Below the pieces are notes generated by a model. The model ran no database searches and was not told the DNA's origin. It saw only the letters and a list, made by a program, of their open reading frames with translations. A program made the translations under genes and the position numbers. A stretch of DNA of 64,000 nt from Rotaria sordida (lineage: Eukaryota > Rotifera > Eurotatoria > Philodinida > Philodinidae), in the NCBI GenBank assembly GCA_905250125.1, contig CAJNOL010000991.1:1-64000 (forward strand). Direction: 5' to 3'. Positions within the stretch are counted from its first letter, which is position 1, and every line of letters begins with the position of its first letter. Positions 11,795 through 23,941 of this stretch are shown piece by piece.

Positions 11795-12320
11795 ATGTCA
11801 GGTGAAAATGAATGGAATGGTAAGTTAAAATGATTATTTAACGTATATGATGTTTATATATTATTATAGAGGACTTATTCGGTTGTTGCAATGATTGCAA
11901 TACATGCTGTTATGGTTATTGGTGTACACCATGTTTATTTGGTTCAAATGCAAAAAAGATCGATGATAAAAATTGTTTTTTAATGTGTTGTCTTTATGGA
12001 CTTCTGACTAGTGTTTATTTATGTTGGGTGCCACATTATTTTGAACGACAAAAATTACGTGAAAAATATAATTTAAAACCTAATCCATCATGCGGTGATT
12101 GTCCAACAACATTATGTTGTAGCCCATGTGCATTATGTCAAGAAGCTCGCGAAATGAAATCGATGGGTAAATCATGAATAACTATTTTTACAAAATTGTC
12201 TCTCTTATTTGCTTAGAAAAGGAAAGAAGTATGGTTTACAAACCTAATGCTACTCCACCGATTATTTCTCAACCAGTACCAGATTCGAAAGATGTGCATC
12301 CTACTGATATACGACTTTGA
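11795..12320 (+). CDS. PLAC8-family cysteine-rich protein, 3 exons
   Basis: Exons 11795-11819, 11870-12166 and 12217-12320 give 141 residues. Introns of 50 and 50 nt are both GT..AG and phase 1. The protein carries the two cysteine blocks that define PLAC8/cornifelin-type proteins: an N-terminal LFGCCNDCNTCCYGYWC-TPC block (about 11-31) followed by a hydrophobic CCLYGLL stretch, and a C-terminal CGDCPTTLCC-PCALCQEAREM block (about residues 83-105). Family members are small membrane-associated proteins with roles in cell size control, metal tolerance or differentiation; which applies here cannot be told. The length is normal for the family. The tail after the second block is proline-rich and unremarkable. 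Start chosen because the first exon gives an ATG eight codons before the splice and the family has short N termini. Confidence 0.9.
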
Positions 12321-14704
12321 GACAAATTAAAATTAATAGTTGCTATCGAATCAAACTCACAGAGACATTTCTTTTGCATTTTTACATTATACTATCGTGT
12401 ATTTGTCAAAAAAAAAAACATATATATTAATTGATTATGACGAAAAAAAAGAAGAAGCGATAATTAACGTTTTTTAATTACTTCGAAACTAGTTTTTCAA
12501 AACCTGGAAAATGTGAGTTAAAATATATGTGATAAGCATGACTTATGAAAATTTATGATTACCTTGTCTTTTCTTGCAATAATGTTGAAATAATTATACA
12601 TCAGCGCTAGGTTGGAGTCGACAAGTCGAATTCAGAGCTTCATTGAGCTCAGCCTGAAAAGTTTTAAGTATTAATATTTTTAAAACAGTGTTTTTTTACC
12701 AGATAAACTGGATTATAAATGTAATGACAACTCTCAGAACTATGCTGTTAACACAAGTTACTCGTAAAAAGTATTTTTGATCTGACGTTTGATAAACTAT
12801 CATATTCGAAAAATCAGTCAATGATATTCATTCTAGTGATTTGATCTTTCTACTAAAAGAACGTGCATTTGACATTGATATTGAATAAATCCTTTGATAA
12901 ATATTCTTTAGGACAAACATAGAATTAATCACATAATTTTATCTTATGTCTCACGCTTGATTTTATTTAAAATTAAATTGAATAAAAAATCATATATACA
13001 ATTATGTAATAATCAACTGCATCAATAAACCTTTAAAACTTTTAACTACATATGTGGCAAGTGATTTCATTAAAAAAAAGTTAGCCACTATATTTTTAAT
13101 ATTTAAGGAAAATAGGTTATTATTAAGAATGTCCCAAGATATGCAAGAGTGAAGTGAAAACTCGATGTTTTCTTTTACTAACGCTAAATCTTGATTTTTT
13201 TTGCTGTGACTCAACGCTTGAAAATCCTCTAATTTTTAAACAGTGTGCTTTCAAATCGTCATACTTCATCAATTCAGATAAAATTTTTGAAATACCTTAA
13301 GAATTATAAGAGCTCTACATATTTCAAAAATTTTTCCGACTTCATCTTCCCATTGTTTTATCTATAAACTCTTTTCACATCAAAACTAACAACATTCTTT
13401 AATAATTTTGTCGGCACAGTCAAACATACTGGCGACAATTATATTTCAATAGTCATTTTCAGAAGGTAAATGGCAATGCCAGCTGATGGAAGCAAGCAAT
13501 AGAAACTATTGAACTGGCTATGCTTATAAACCTATTCAATTTTTTTTAGTGAACATGATTTCAGACTTAAGAAAAGAAGCTACTAATACTTTTAAATAAT
13601 CACTATATTTCATATTTTTTGGTGATACTCAACAGGAATTTCCACTTGCTTTCTTAGAAGGAGGATGCAAGAGAAGAAGATTTTTTTTTTCGGCTACTAC
13701 CATTCAATTCTCTACTTGCGAAGCAATAAAAATTGTCTTACAAAGGACTGGAAAAATTCATAGCTATTCAATATTCTCGTTATAATGTTCCGTCATTGTT
13801 CCATCTTGACAATAAATTGAAAACTATATAAACTATTTTAGGCATGAATGTCAATAATTTCTGACTGTTTATACTAAATCGATTGTATATCGCTTAACTT
13901 ATATATTATAATTGAGATATTTTTGTTCCAATAATTTACTAGCAAACATATTCTATAATTATATAATAATAAATATCTCTTGATTTTTAACAGACATATG
14001 CCAATTATCGTTATTGTTTTTGATGCATATCAGACTTTGATGTTTTATTCAACAGATATGTCAATTGAATGAAATTACAATGTCAATAAGTGTATATCGG
14101 TAATACTATGAAATATGTCTTAATTATTGATGACTTATTTTAAAAAAAAGACTTTTATCTCAAATGAACTCTAAACTCAGAAACTGGAAACATTAAATTC
14201 TCCTGCTAATAAAAATGAATGATGATTTCGTCGAACAATTGTATTTATTGATTATACTATTCGTTAGTATACATAGGTATATTTGTCTGGTCAGACTTTT
14301 GTTCTTTTCTTCATCATCTCAATTCAAATTGATTCTTTGTATGTACGAGACAAAGAAGGATAAACACCAAAAATAAAAATGTACGATGATAAGATCAAAG
14401 TTGCATCTCATTGCAATCTTTGAGCTTTATAGTCGCAATATAAAGGTATAGAAAAAAAAGGAGACAAGATCGTCTAAGCGCATCTCGGTTAATAACCCTA
14501 AGGTAAACACTCATTTGGAAGAAAATGAAGAACAGGGTGTGTATACAATATTGACTATCATATATATATATACACACTCATATATATGTGTGCAATGTAT
14601 ACCTTTCGCTTTCTTCTCACATTTATTTGATGTGAATCCTTCACACTTATTTGTAAGACAATATCATTCATATTGTTTTTAAATAGTATGAACGGAAGAT
14701 CGAC
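12321..14704. other. intergenic, nothing recognised
   Basis: AT-rich spacer with homopolymer runs and a TA/CA microsatellite near 14560-14590. No convincing coding exon or RNA gene was seen on either strand; open frames at 13002-13214 and 14395-14577 look spurious. Confidence 0.4.
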
Positions 14705-15797
14705 ATGGTACAATGGTTAATTATTATTCTTGTTTACGATTTTGCTATGCTTAAAGTTTGTCTAATTGATTTAAAATTTGTTTTTCTTTTTTTTTTCTAT
14801 AATATTTTTATTTAAATTTTAATAGTTATCATTAAGTGAAGTAACACTTTCATTACGTTTACTTCATTATAAAAATCGAAATGGTTTAACATATGAAAAT
14901 CGTCCATGTGATACAAGACTTGAACATGATATCAATCGAGATGGTCGATGTGATACAGGATTTTTATTTTGTCTCGTACATTTACCATTTCAAAATCCAC
15001 ATAATTGTACATTAGGTGATCATTTTACGGGTTTTGTTGGTGGCGATGATATACATTTTATTAATATTGATCAACAATTACAACGACGATCTATTTTATC
15101 AATTAATAAAAAAAGACAAAGATCATCATTAATTTCTCTTTGGTTTCAACCAACAATTTATTTTCATTTTAATTATCCAAAAGTAAATGATTTTTTTTTA
15201 ATGTTCTTCTTCTTTGATTAAATTTAATTTTCGTTTTTTTTTCTTATATTAAGACTGGTATTGGTCTGATTGTTGAAGTATTTGATATAGATGATAATAA
15301 TAATCAAACTATTCATGATTCAATTGATTTTTATGGAAGAACACTAACTGACCTTAAACTTTATCGTTCAGTTGAGTTGGCACAACCACAAAGAATTTAT
15401 CTTCGAAGTTTATTTGGTACTTATACAAATTTAACTGTTGATTTTTTGGTTTGTCATTTTATTTAATAGTCAATCTTTGACTTAATAATCTAATCATTTT
15501 TAGCTTTATTGTTCACCAAATTATTACGGTAATGATTGTGAAATATTTTGTTCACCAAATGAACAAGGTTATGAATGTGATTTAAATACTGGACAAAAAA
15601 TTTGCAAACATGGATATTTTGGTCAAGATTGTCTTAGTGGTAAAACATAGAAAAGAATATCATAAAGAAAATAAGATCTTGTTGTTTTTTCTATTTGCAG
15701 ATGTACGAGCATGTGAAGACCAACCTTGTGTAAATAATGGAACATGTGTTGTTTATCTTCGAAGTTATCTATGTCAATGTCAAAAAGGCTTTACCGG
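14705..15797 (+). CDS. Notch ligand (Delta/Jagged type), 5' part, cut by assembly gap
   Basis: Exons 14705-14755, 14826-15182, 15254-15448, 15504-15639 and 15701-15797; the four introns are 70, 71, 55 and 61 nt. Residues 1-17 form a hydrophobic signal peptide. Residues 18 to about 195 match the MNNL N-terminal Notch-ligand (C2-like) domain, with CDTGFLFCL and NCTLGD. Residues 204-245 are a DSL domain: YCSPNYYGNDCEIFC, then YECDL..GQKICKHGYFGQDC, with all six cysteines. An EGF repeat begins at ACEDQPCVNNGTC (about 250) and is interrupted by N at the GxG end. DSL plus MNNL is diagnostic of Notch ligands, which act as single-pass surface proteins signalling to Notch on neighbouring cells. Remaining EGF repeats, transmembrane segment and tail are not in the window: sequence after the gap is not coding. 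Donor at 14756 (GTTTGT) is preferred over a weaker one downstream. Confidence 0.88.
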
Positions 15798-15897
15798 NNN
15801 NNNNNNNNNNNNNNNNNNNNNNNNNNNNNNNNNNNNNNNNNNNNNNNNNNNNNNNNNNNNNNNNNNNNNNNNNNNNNNNNNNNNNNNNNNNNNNNNN
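15798..15897. other. assembly gap, 100 N
   Basis: A run of exactly 100 N, a conventional placeholder for a gap of unknown size, lies inside the first EGF repeat of the Notch ligand gene. Confidence 1.
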
Positions 15898-16394
15898 GTT
15901 CTATTAGTCATGCACAAAACGAGAAAAAAAATAATGTTATGTGTATTGTGTTATGACACACAATCATAAGCCACGCATATGAAGAAAATGGACTAATGTA
16001 ACAGCGCTTAATGTAACATCTCGTCGTTTTTGTGTTAACAACTAGTAACATCAAATCATGTCAATATGTATTGATTTACCTCTGGATAAAAAAGTTGACG
16101 TAATAAATTATTGGTAAGAAGAAAAGAATCGCCTTGTACAGTCGAAAAATGATTGTAACTAAATACTTATAAGTAAAAGACAAAAGAAACCGACAATTTC
16201 TCAGTAAAGTGAACCTTTTTGATCAGTCCCAATGGTGCCCACATTAGAGAGCTTTTACCATAGATTCTTTTCTAGCGTTCTCTGTCCTTTCTGTTACTGT
16301 ACGTTAACGTCATGATTTCTCTCTTTTCTTCTAATCTATTATCTTTCGAGAATATTTTCACGCTTTATTGCGCTTATATATATATACCGTAGCC
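15898..16394. other. sequence after gap, nothing recognised
   Basis: No EGF-like cysteine pattern or splice structure continues the Notch ligand here. The sequence is AT-rich and appears non-coding, so the 3' part of the gene lies in the gap, elsewhere, or was misjoined. Confidence 0.45.
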
Positions 16395-17275
16395 AAAATT
16401 AAAATTTAGTCAAATTAAAAATTTGCCTAGTCAAAATTGAAATTTCTTTCTTGATGAACAGAAAAAGATAAAGAAAGACGGAAAATTAAAGCAGCAAGAA
16501 ATTTTTTTTACTTCACAAAATTTATTAACAAATATCATATGAGGGCATGTGTGTGCGGATGCAATAAAGACGTCGCGCTCATCCATATCCATGTTCAAAA
16601 CAAAATAGTCACATACCAGACACAGTCCACGCCCATATCTACAGTCACACTCAGACCCACACGTCGACATCCACACCGACACTTTACGGAATAGGAGTGT
16701 AGCAAATCCTAAGCCTTGCGGTTTGATATTGTTTGATTTGGCTTTGAGATAAGATTTGAATTCTATTTGAGTTTAAATTTGGATTTGATTTCAAATGACT
16801 CACATCTCAAAGAATTTGGTAAGATAAGATAACATCAACAATAATCTACTTTACTAGAGAAGCAGTACAACAAGAAAAAGATTTTGTGATTTGGCACAAA
16901 ATTCTTAGTATTTGGATTTGAATTTCGTCCTGGAAAAAAAATAATATAAATAGTTTGCGTTTTAATAACGGTCGCTAAATTGCAAATTGTTTATGTGGAT
17001 TTTGTCTAAAAGCAAATCCATGCTCCAAACCCAAATCAAATTCCAAGGTCATGGATCATAAATCTCAAATCTATTCTAGATTGATTGCATCCTTTCCCCA
17101 GACCCATATCCGTACCCTTTGTTAACAGGATTTTACCTTTTTCTATTCATCAAAAAAGAAATTTCAATTTTGTCTAGTCAAAGTGGAAATTTTAATTTTG
17201 ACTAAGACTATATTAGACGAAATTGAAATTTCAATTTTGACTAGGCAAATTTTACATTTGACTGAACCTTAATGT
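16395..17275. repeat. inverted-repeat-bounded element, ~880 bp
   Basis: A block at about 16400-16470 (TTGCCTAGTCAAAATTGAAA, then TTTCTTGATGAACAG) is repeated in inverted orientation at about 17145-17270, where the inner part is partly duplicated. The interior holds a degenerate CA-rich tract (about 16540-16690) and low-complexity AT sequence, no gene. Exact ends and family are unclear. Confidence 0.5.
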
Positions 17276-19193
17276 TGACCACCACATATACATGTTCCTG
17301 TTCTCATTGACGAATTTACGGTGTTGTTTTGATTTTGAAAAAACATTCATCGTTTGTCGTTCGCTACGAAGTAGAGATATACGTATATCCTTTTTCAACA
17401 AACTTGTTTTTTACTTTTTCATTCAGAGGAAAATACAACTATTTGTCCTTTTTATTTCTGTATATTCTGTTTATAATTAAAACTAAACAAATGAAATTAT
17501 AAGGAAACATCGAAGTCGATGACGAGTCCTATAATTTATATACTATTAATGACAGCAATGGGAATGGCTTGGATTTCGGTTATAACGAGTGAACAGATAA
17601 TTTAGATGAGATTGAACCTTCTAATATTTAAAAGATGAGAAAAATTGTTGTTTTTTGATTATCATAAGATATTTATGTAGTCATTTTCATCCAAATAAAA
17701 TAAGATGATTGAAGAATCACTTTTCGATTAAAAAACCTCTGTCCCCAAAGAGTTAATATAGAAAATAAATTTACTCATTGTTTAAGATTGTAATTACTTT
17801 ATTTGCAAGGCAATATTTTTGCATAACAATTTTTCTTTAGTCGATATGTTTTTTCATTAATACCGCATCTCGATTATTTTTCGATTAATTCTGATATTTA
17901 AGTAGTTAGGAACTTAAGGTTTTTACCGTTTGGAAGAATGAAATGGAAAACGTGAAACAATGTAAAAACAAATCTGCTAATAACAAGGTATATATTAGTC
18001 ACTTAACAATAAACTTATTCAAAAGCACGATAAGAAGCTTTAATATATCAAAAATCTGCAATTTCATCATTATCGTAACTAGCTCTGCTTTCCTAAACAG
18101 AACAATCTCAACATATTTTCTTGTTGAGTACAGTCAATGCAGAGACACTATTTACGATATATCTAACGTTCGAATCCATTGTCTTCCAGGTTTAAACATC
18201 AAGGATATGAACATTCTTCGACAATGTTGAGCCAAATTCGAAGATGCAAATACTCTTATAAACCGATCTATCAATTTGTAGATAGGTTTACGTCCTCCAA
18301 TTTCCTCTTTCGAATAGTAATAATAGCAGATCTCTAGTAACTTTTTTTCTAGAGTTAGTTAAAAAGCAACGGATTACACTATATTGCTATAAATAAATAG
18401 TAATTATAAAATCACTTGTCATATATAATTTTTTCTTTATTATAAAGAATAAAAAATGAATCTATTTAGTGCAATAATGTTAGCGTCAATAGAGGTCGGT
18501 CTATTACTGCTAACTGTTCAGTCGTTTTCCATTGGTTTTTCTTCTTTATCTTCTCAATGAAAAACATATATGTTCTCTGGATAGTCCAGTGTTTATCTTC
18601 TGATCTTGTGATCTTTCTTCCAGTTTTTGCTTTTTCTCTTTCCCGGTGATACACTTGTTGCTACTGTTGCTATCATTATTATTGTTATTATTTCTTTCTT
18701 TTTTGCTATCTTGCTTTGTCTCTTTTCATTACATTATAATTATGATTTCCTATTATTATTATTAAACATTAACCAATTAATTGATCTATTTATCTTGATT
18801 CATTATTACAAGGTTCAGTAAGAATGTTTACTTGCTTTTACGTGAGATTTCTTGTTCCAGTGGCAGACTGGGGATCTAATATTTAATCGTCTTCTGACCT
18901 AAATCATAGAGTGGGGCAAGAACCTAAGAAATTCCTTAAACGAGTGGCTCACAAATAATCAGAGTAGGTGATGTCGTAATCCATTCGATCATGAAATTAA
19001 TGAAGTAAACGAATAATTTATACCAATGAGTCTAAGGATATGAATAATTTTTCATTTAAAATGTTTATTTTCATTTTTTAATATTATGGATAATCGCTTT
19101 TGAATTTTGTACAACTGAATAGTTTAATATGAAGGTCTCATGAAAAAAAAACTGTTTTACTCAGTAGTAATCATTGTTATAAGTAGATTTAGT
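17276..19193. other. intergenic, nothing recognised
   Basis: AT-rich spacer. Open frames at 17292-17480, 17943-18230 and around 18.5-18.8 kb are short, without domains, and partly low complexity (ATT repeats near 18.68 kb). Confidence 0.4.
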
Positions 19194-20091
19194 TCAACCC
19201 ATTGACTCCCGGCTTTTCTTGCGAAAATCGAAATTCTTATAAAATACGTTTAACCCTTTCAGTCCCGGTTTTTTTTCGAAAAATTGAAGAGGCTTTTTTA
19301 AATTTCTTATTTTATTTTATTTTAATTTCCTTTTTAACCCTTTGAGTCCGGGTGTCCTATATATAGGACGCAGTTTAAATATTTATAAATAGAGGGTACT
19401 ATTATACAATAAATTTTTTTTTAATTTAAATTACAACGTATTTTATCTATTTTAGTCGTTTTTTTTTAATTTTGTGTTAAAAAACCATTTTTTATTGTAA
19501 ATTTTTGTATTTATAAATATTATATAATTATACAATTAAAATTATAAAAAAATAAAACCGGGACTGAAAGGGTTAAAGAAAAGGAGATTGTGGGGGATGT
19601 GTGAATATAAAAAATATTAATGGGATATATCAAGTTGAAGGTATTGTTGACGTCTATTGAACTGTGAAATTAGTTTAACTGCATACATTAATGTTGAAAA
19701 GAAAAACATGGGTGGCTCCTTAAGGAGCCATCCGAATTGAAAGGGTTAAATATGATTTTAATTGACTTTTTGAAACAAACTACAATTCTGTGTCAAAAAA
19801 AATTAATAGTTTATTTTTGTACGATACTCTTTAAAGTAATCAACAATACATGGAGGTATAATACAGTCATGACACATATATCGTGTATTACATTGAACAT
19901 TATGGAATGTGCAAATCACGCATTGTCTTTCAGACTGTTTTGATTGCTTTGTCAAACGCCTTCTTCTTGAAACAGTTATTGTGATAACGATAAAAATTTT
20001 GTCAAAATAATTAAAACGTATCCTAGTGATATCTTTGTTTAATAATGGTATTCAGACGTATTTATACGTCGCCGGGAGCCAAAAGAGTTAA
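19194..20091. mobile_element. cluster of piggyBac-like MITE ends with TTAA sites
   Basis: Six terminal sequences of one family occur in 0.9 kb. Left-type ends read TTAACCCTTTCAGTCCCGG at 19250, TTAACCCTTTGAGTCCGGG at 19334, and a diverged CAACCCATTGACTCCCGG at 19195. Right-type ends are CCGGGACTGAAAGGGTTAA ending at 19576, CCGAATTGAAAGGGTTAA ending at 19749, and GCCGGGAGCCAAAAGAGTTAA-like ending at 20091. TTAA at the edge of CCC-starting ends is characteristic of piggyBac insertions. Subterminal palindromes such as GTCCTATATATAGGAC, GGCTCCTTAAGGAGCC and GACGTATTTATACGTC accompany individual ends. No transposase frame. The best-matched pair is 19254-19572 (15-base perfect inverted repeat). Confidence 0.7.
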
Positions 20092-20095
20092 TGTC

Positions 20096-20691
20096 AACGA
20101 CGTTACAAATGTTGAAGTCATAATTTTCATCTGCAAGTTGTTGTCTATCATAATATCTTCATTCAATCTTAATCTGCCGATCTTTGTTTTTCATTATTGG
20201 TTATTCTTAAACCAATAATAGCATGTTGTTGTAGGAATAAAAGGTTAAAATAAGCTACATATAACTTGTACATTTTCTGACAGTAGGGTCAACATAATTC
20301 ACATTGCTGATAACGATTGTAAGAGTGCAAAGTGCATATAGTTTATCTTGATCGGAATAAAATAACATAATTTCGTCGAAAGTTATCGAAGATAGTCTGA
20401 GCATTCTGAGGCTTGAATGGTGTATAGCATATTAAATTATCGAACGATTAATATTTTGTTCATATCCAGAAAGGTATACCTATAGAAGAGAATATAATAG
20501 GAAATAAGATTCGTATCAATTGACTATTGCTTTCAAGTTTTCTTTTTCTTGTACAAAATTTATTAATTTAATAAATCAACATGCTTATATATACATCTTA
20601 TCTTGTCATTTTTTTTTAATCTTTATATGTTTCTATCGAAGAAATTCTTTTCTATTTTTGTAGTTGTTGCCGCTGCTAAAAAAAGTTGAAC
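20096..20691. other. upstream region of the Tan-like gene
   Basis: No gene seen. A pyrimidine tract ending TTTTTGTAG at about 20662, 30 bases before the ATG, could be the acceptor of an intron in the 5' untranslated region. Confidence 0.35.
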
Positions 20692-22385
20692 ATGGCTTCA
20701 ACTAGAATACCATTGTACCGTGTCAAAGGTACACATTATGAATGTGCACATACCATTGGTACTATAACACGCGAAAAAATTCATCATCGCATCGCTGAGG
20801 ATTTTGCTAGTTTATCAGCATTGTTTGCATTTATTCAAACAGAATATGGACTTCAATTACATCGAAATTTTATTGAAACTATTCGTTTATTATATCCATG
20901 GTATTGGGATGAAATTTGTGGTTTAGCCGATGGTTCAGAAGTTCCATTAGAACAAATACTTGTTTTGAATTTTTTAAATGAAACCCAAACAGCCTATAAG
21001 TTATTAGAAGAAAAACAAAGATTAAATTCAACAAATGATAAATCTATCAATGAAACTGGTGCAAAAGGTTGTACAACAGTTCTACTTAATCGAAAAGATA
21101 CAAATACATTTTCATTGTTACATAATGAAGATCATGCAGCAGCGTTATACTTATCTGCATATCTTGTTGAAGCTGATATTCAATCGAGTGAATATGATAA
21201 TGGAACACGTCAAAGTCCAAATGAAAAATTTATTGCTTATTGCTATGCAGGTTCTATTCCAGGTAAATAATTATTTATTTTCGAGGTTCACATATGTTAT
21301 TTCGTATGAACTATTATTTTCTTTTGATAATGAGTGATTCATCAAAGTCCAATAGACTGATTTCTTATTATTCTTAACAACGAAGGATGGAAATGATTTT
21401 TTGTCAAAAAAAACACAAAAAAAACAGGAGTGTCCGGATTCCACGAATTCTGAGCTCCTGAAATTCTCAAAAGCGCAGTTTCTTTCACGAAAGATTGTAG
21501 ACTTCGAGTTCGGTTTCAGTTATCTCTAAATCCACACTCATACCTTTTGAAACGCTACAAGTGATTCCTGAGCTTCATGAATTCTGAGGGTACCGTGAGT
21601 GAAGTTGCAATTTTGAGAGTTCTAGGAGTTCAAAACTCATGGAATCCGGACACGTCTCTTACTTTTCCTTCTAGGAAATGCTTTTGGTGCTAATAAGTAT
21701 AGTTTTGCATTTGCTATGAATGGTCTATATCCGAATTATGTTGGACATTGTCGTTTACCGCGACAAATAGTTAATAGAGCTCTATTTGCAGTACGAAATG
21801 AAAAAGACTTAGATAATCTACTTCGTATATCCCCGGTGGCATTTGGTTTTTGTATCAATGGAGCCTTTTATCGTCAACAAAATTATTTACTTAATTATGA
21901 AATTGGACCTAATTTAAAGACTGATAATGATAATTATATAAGTAAATGTCTTATAATAAATAATGATCAAAAAATAGATCAAAGAAATGGTAAAAAGAAT
22001 TTATCAAATAACTAAATAGACTTATTATTTTTTTTCTTTAGATGAATGTGAAACAGCATTAAATTATCTGGTACATTATAATCATTATGAACGTTTAAAT
22101 AAAGTAATTATTGAACAAAAATCTCTTCAATCAACACATAGTCGTTGGAGACGTGGTCAAGAATTCGGTGAATTATTTACAATTAATGATGCAATCAATT
22201 TACTCGGTGATAATGAAAATGAATCATTTCCAATATTTCGAAATTCCAGTAAAATTGATGATACACTAACACTGTGTACTGTGCATTTTAATTTTAATAC
22301 ATCACAATTATTAATCTATCAACATAATCCAAAATATAATAATCAACCTTCATTTATTTATAATCTAACCGATTTATTTAATTAA
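20692..22385 (+). CDS. Tan/acyl-CoA:6-APA acyltransferase-like Ntn hydrolase (peptidase C45 family), 3 exons
   Basis: Exons 20692-21262, 21675-21989 and 22042-22385 encode 409 residues; both introns are phase 1. The protein aligns in outline with the C45 family, which includes fungal isopenicillin-N acyltransferase and insect Tan (N-beta-alanyl-dopamine hydrolase). The hallmark is G126-C127-T-T: in this family the precursor cleaves itself before the cysteine, which becomes the N-terminal nucleophile. LHNED shortly after (about 148-152), FAFAMNGLYPN and the C-terminal VHFNFNTSQL are also typical. Length is normal for Tan-like proteins (about 385-410). No signal peptide is visible, so a cytosolic enzyme acting on an N-acylated small molecule is likely; substrate unknown. 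Intron 1 (412 nt) is unusually long because it carries a 224-bp MITE. A polyadenylation signal AATAAA follows at 22410. Confidence 0.88.
21430..21653. mobile_element. 224-bp MITE inside intron 1 of the Tan-like gene
   Basis: The left end GTGTCCGGATTCCA is mirrored by TGGAATCCGGACAC at the right end, and imperfect pairing continues (GAGCTCCTGAAATTCTCAAAA against TTTTGAGAGTTCTAGGAGTT) for about 50 bases per arm. It accounts for the large size of this intron. I saw no clear target duplication, so the superfamily is not assigned. Confidence 0.75.
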
Positions 22386-23932
22386 AAAGAATTAACAAAA
22401 AAAAAAAATAATAAAATATTTTTTTGAATAACCCTATAAATAAATTTATTTTTAAATGAAATAAATAAATAAACACTTACAAAAAAAATATTATGATAGT
22501 TTGAAAAGATTCCATAACTAATCCCCTCTCTCCTCCAGAACAGAAAGCCAACCACAAGAAAAATTTTACAAAGTATAATAGAAAATCATAGGTTTTCAAA
22601 AATTTGTTTTCAGAAATCCAGTGAATTTGGCGAACTTTAACACAAAAAAAGCCTATTTTTTTGAGTAAAATACTCGTTTTTTTGTAATTGAATTTACTTG
22701 TTTTCTAGTAAGAAAGTGTTTTTCCAATACTAAGTTGCTAATAGCGTCTATTTAAATATCAGAAAATTTTTTCAAGAACCCTGGATTTTTTAGGTTAATA
22801 ATATTAGCAAAAAACTATTCCGCAATATAAGATCACTTATTGAAGAGCGATATGAATTTCAATAATAGAATATCATAATTGTTCTGTTCTTGAAGGACGA
22901 AGGAGAGTAGAGTTAAACAATTTTCGATGATATTATCAGATATCAGATTACAATATCCAATGATAAATTGCCAAAGGAAATAATTATCTTTCCTAGAAAA
23001 ACGAGGGATTTATACTGTTAGAGTTTCGTTTCTCTCCTTTCTTTTATTTATTTATTATACATATATATGTTAGATCTTATATGTACTAGTGTATATACAC
23101 GGTCATCATTATAAACAGGAATGAAAAAACAAACATAACATATTGACCTACTAACTGATGAAAAAAATGCATTTATTTTTTAGTGGTTTTATCCAAATGC
23201 ACTATGTGAATAGTTTTTTAAAACTGAATCATAGATAATGATTTATATATATTTAGAATCAGTGTAATATTAGTAATAATTTCTGATAAATATTTTGCTG
23301 GCCATTTCCAGAAAAATTGATAGATGATGCTCTATGCTAACTCGTTGTGGCATAGGGACGATGTAATCCTACGAAAACGCTGGAAATTATTTTAACACTT
23401 AAGGATACAGAAATCTGAGTCGAATAGATGGTTTAACAATTTGTGAGGGCGTTTAATCTGTCTATATCAGGTACATCGATTATTTTGCTTTAGTTTTTAC
23501 GTTTCATTATTTATGCTAAAGATGACACTAGTTAATGACACCAACAAAATAGAGATTAAAAAAAACGATCATGATGAAAATATTACATAGAAATATTCTA
23601 ACATACGCCCAATTTTTCTATTTAGTTAATTTTTCATTTGGCTCCGTTCTCAAAAATGAACTGAACAAGTGCATCAGTGAATTCGTTGTAGAAATGATAA
23701 AATGAACTATTCATATCAGCTTGTATGTCATACAGTTATAATATGTATAAAAAGAACAAAAAAAAAAGAAACCAATAGAGATCAAAAGAAGATGAAAGAA
23801 GATATTAGATAACATAAAATAATGATTATGTCAACGTACGACATCATTGTAACATGTATGTAGCGGAAAAATCATTTCTGTTTCATAATTTTCTATGCTG
23901 AATAATTAAAAATTTTTCAAACTGAAATTAGA
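22386..23932. other. intergenic, nothing recognised
   Basis: AT-rich spacer downstream of the Tan-like gene, with its polyadenylation region at the start. No gene, RNA or clear repeat was recognised. Confidence 0.4.
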
Positions 23933-23941
23933 AAAAAGATC

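Noticed and set aside
18160..18195. tRNA B-box-like GTTCGAATCC
   Set aside because: No A box at the right distance and no cloverleaf can be folded around it.
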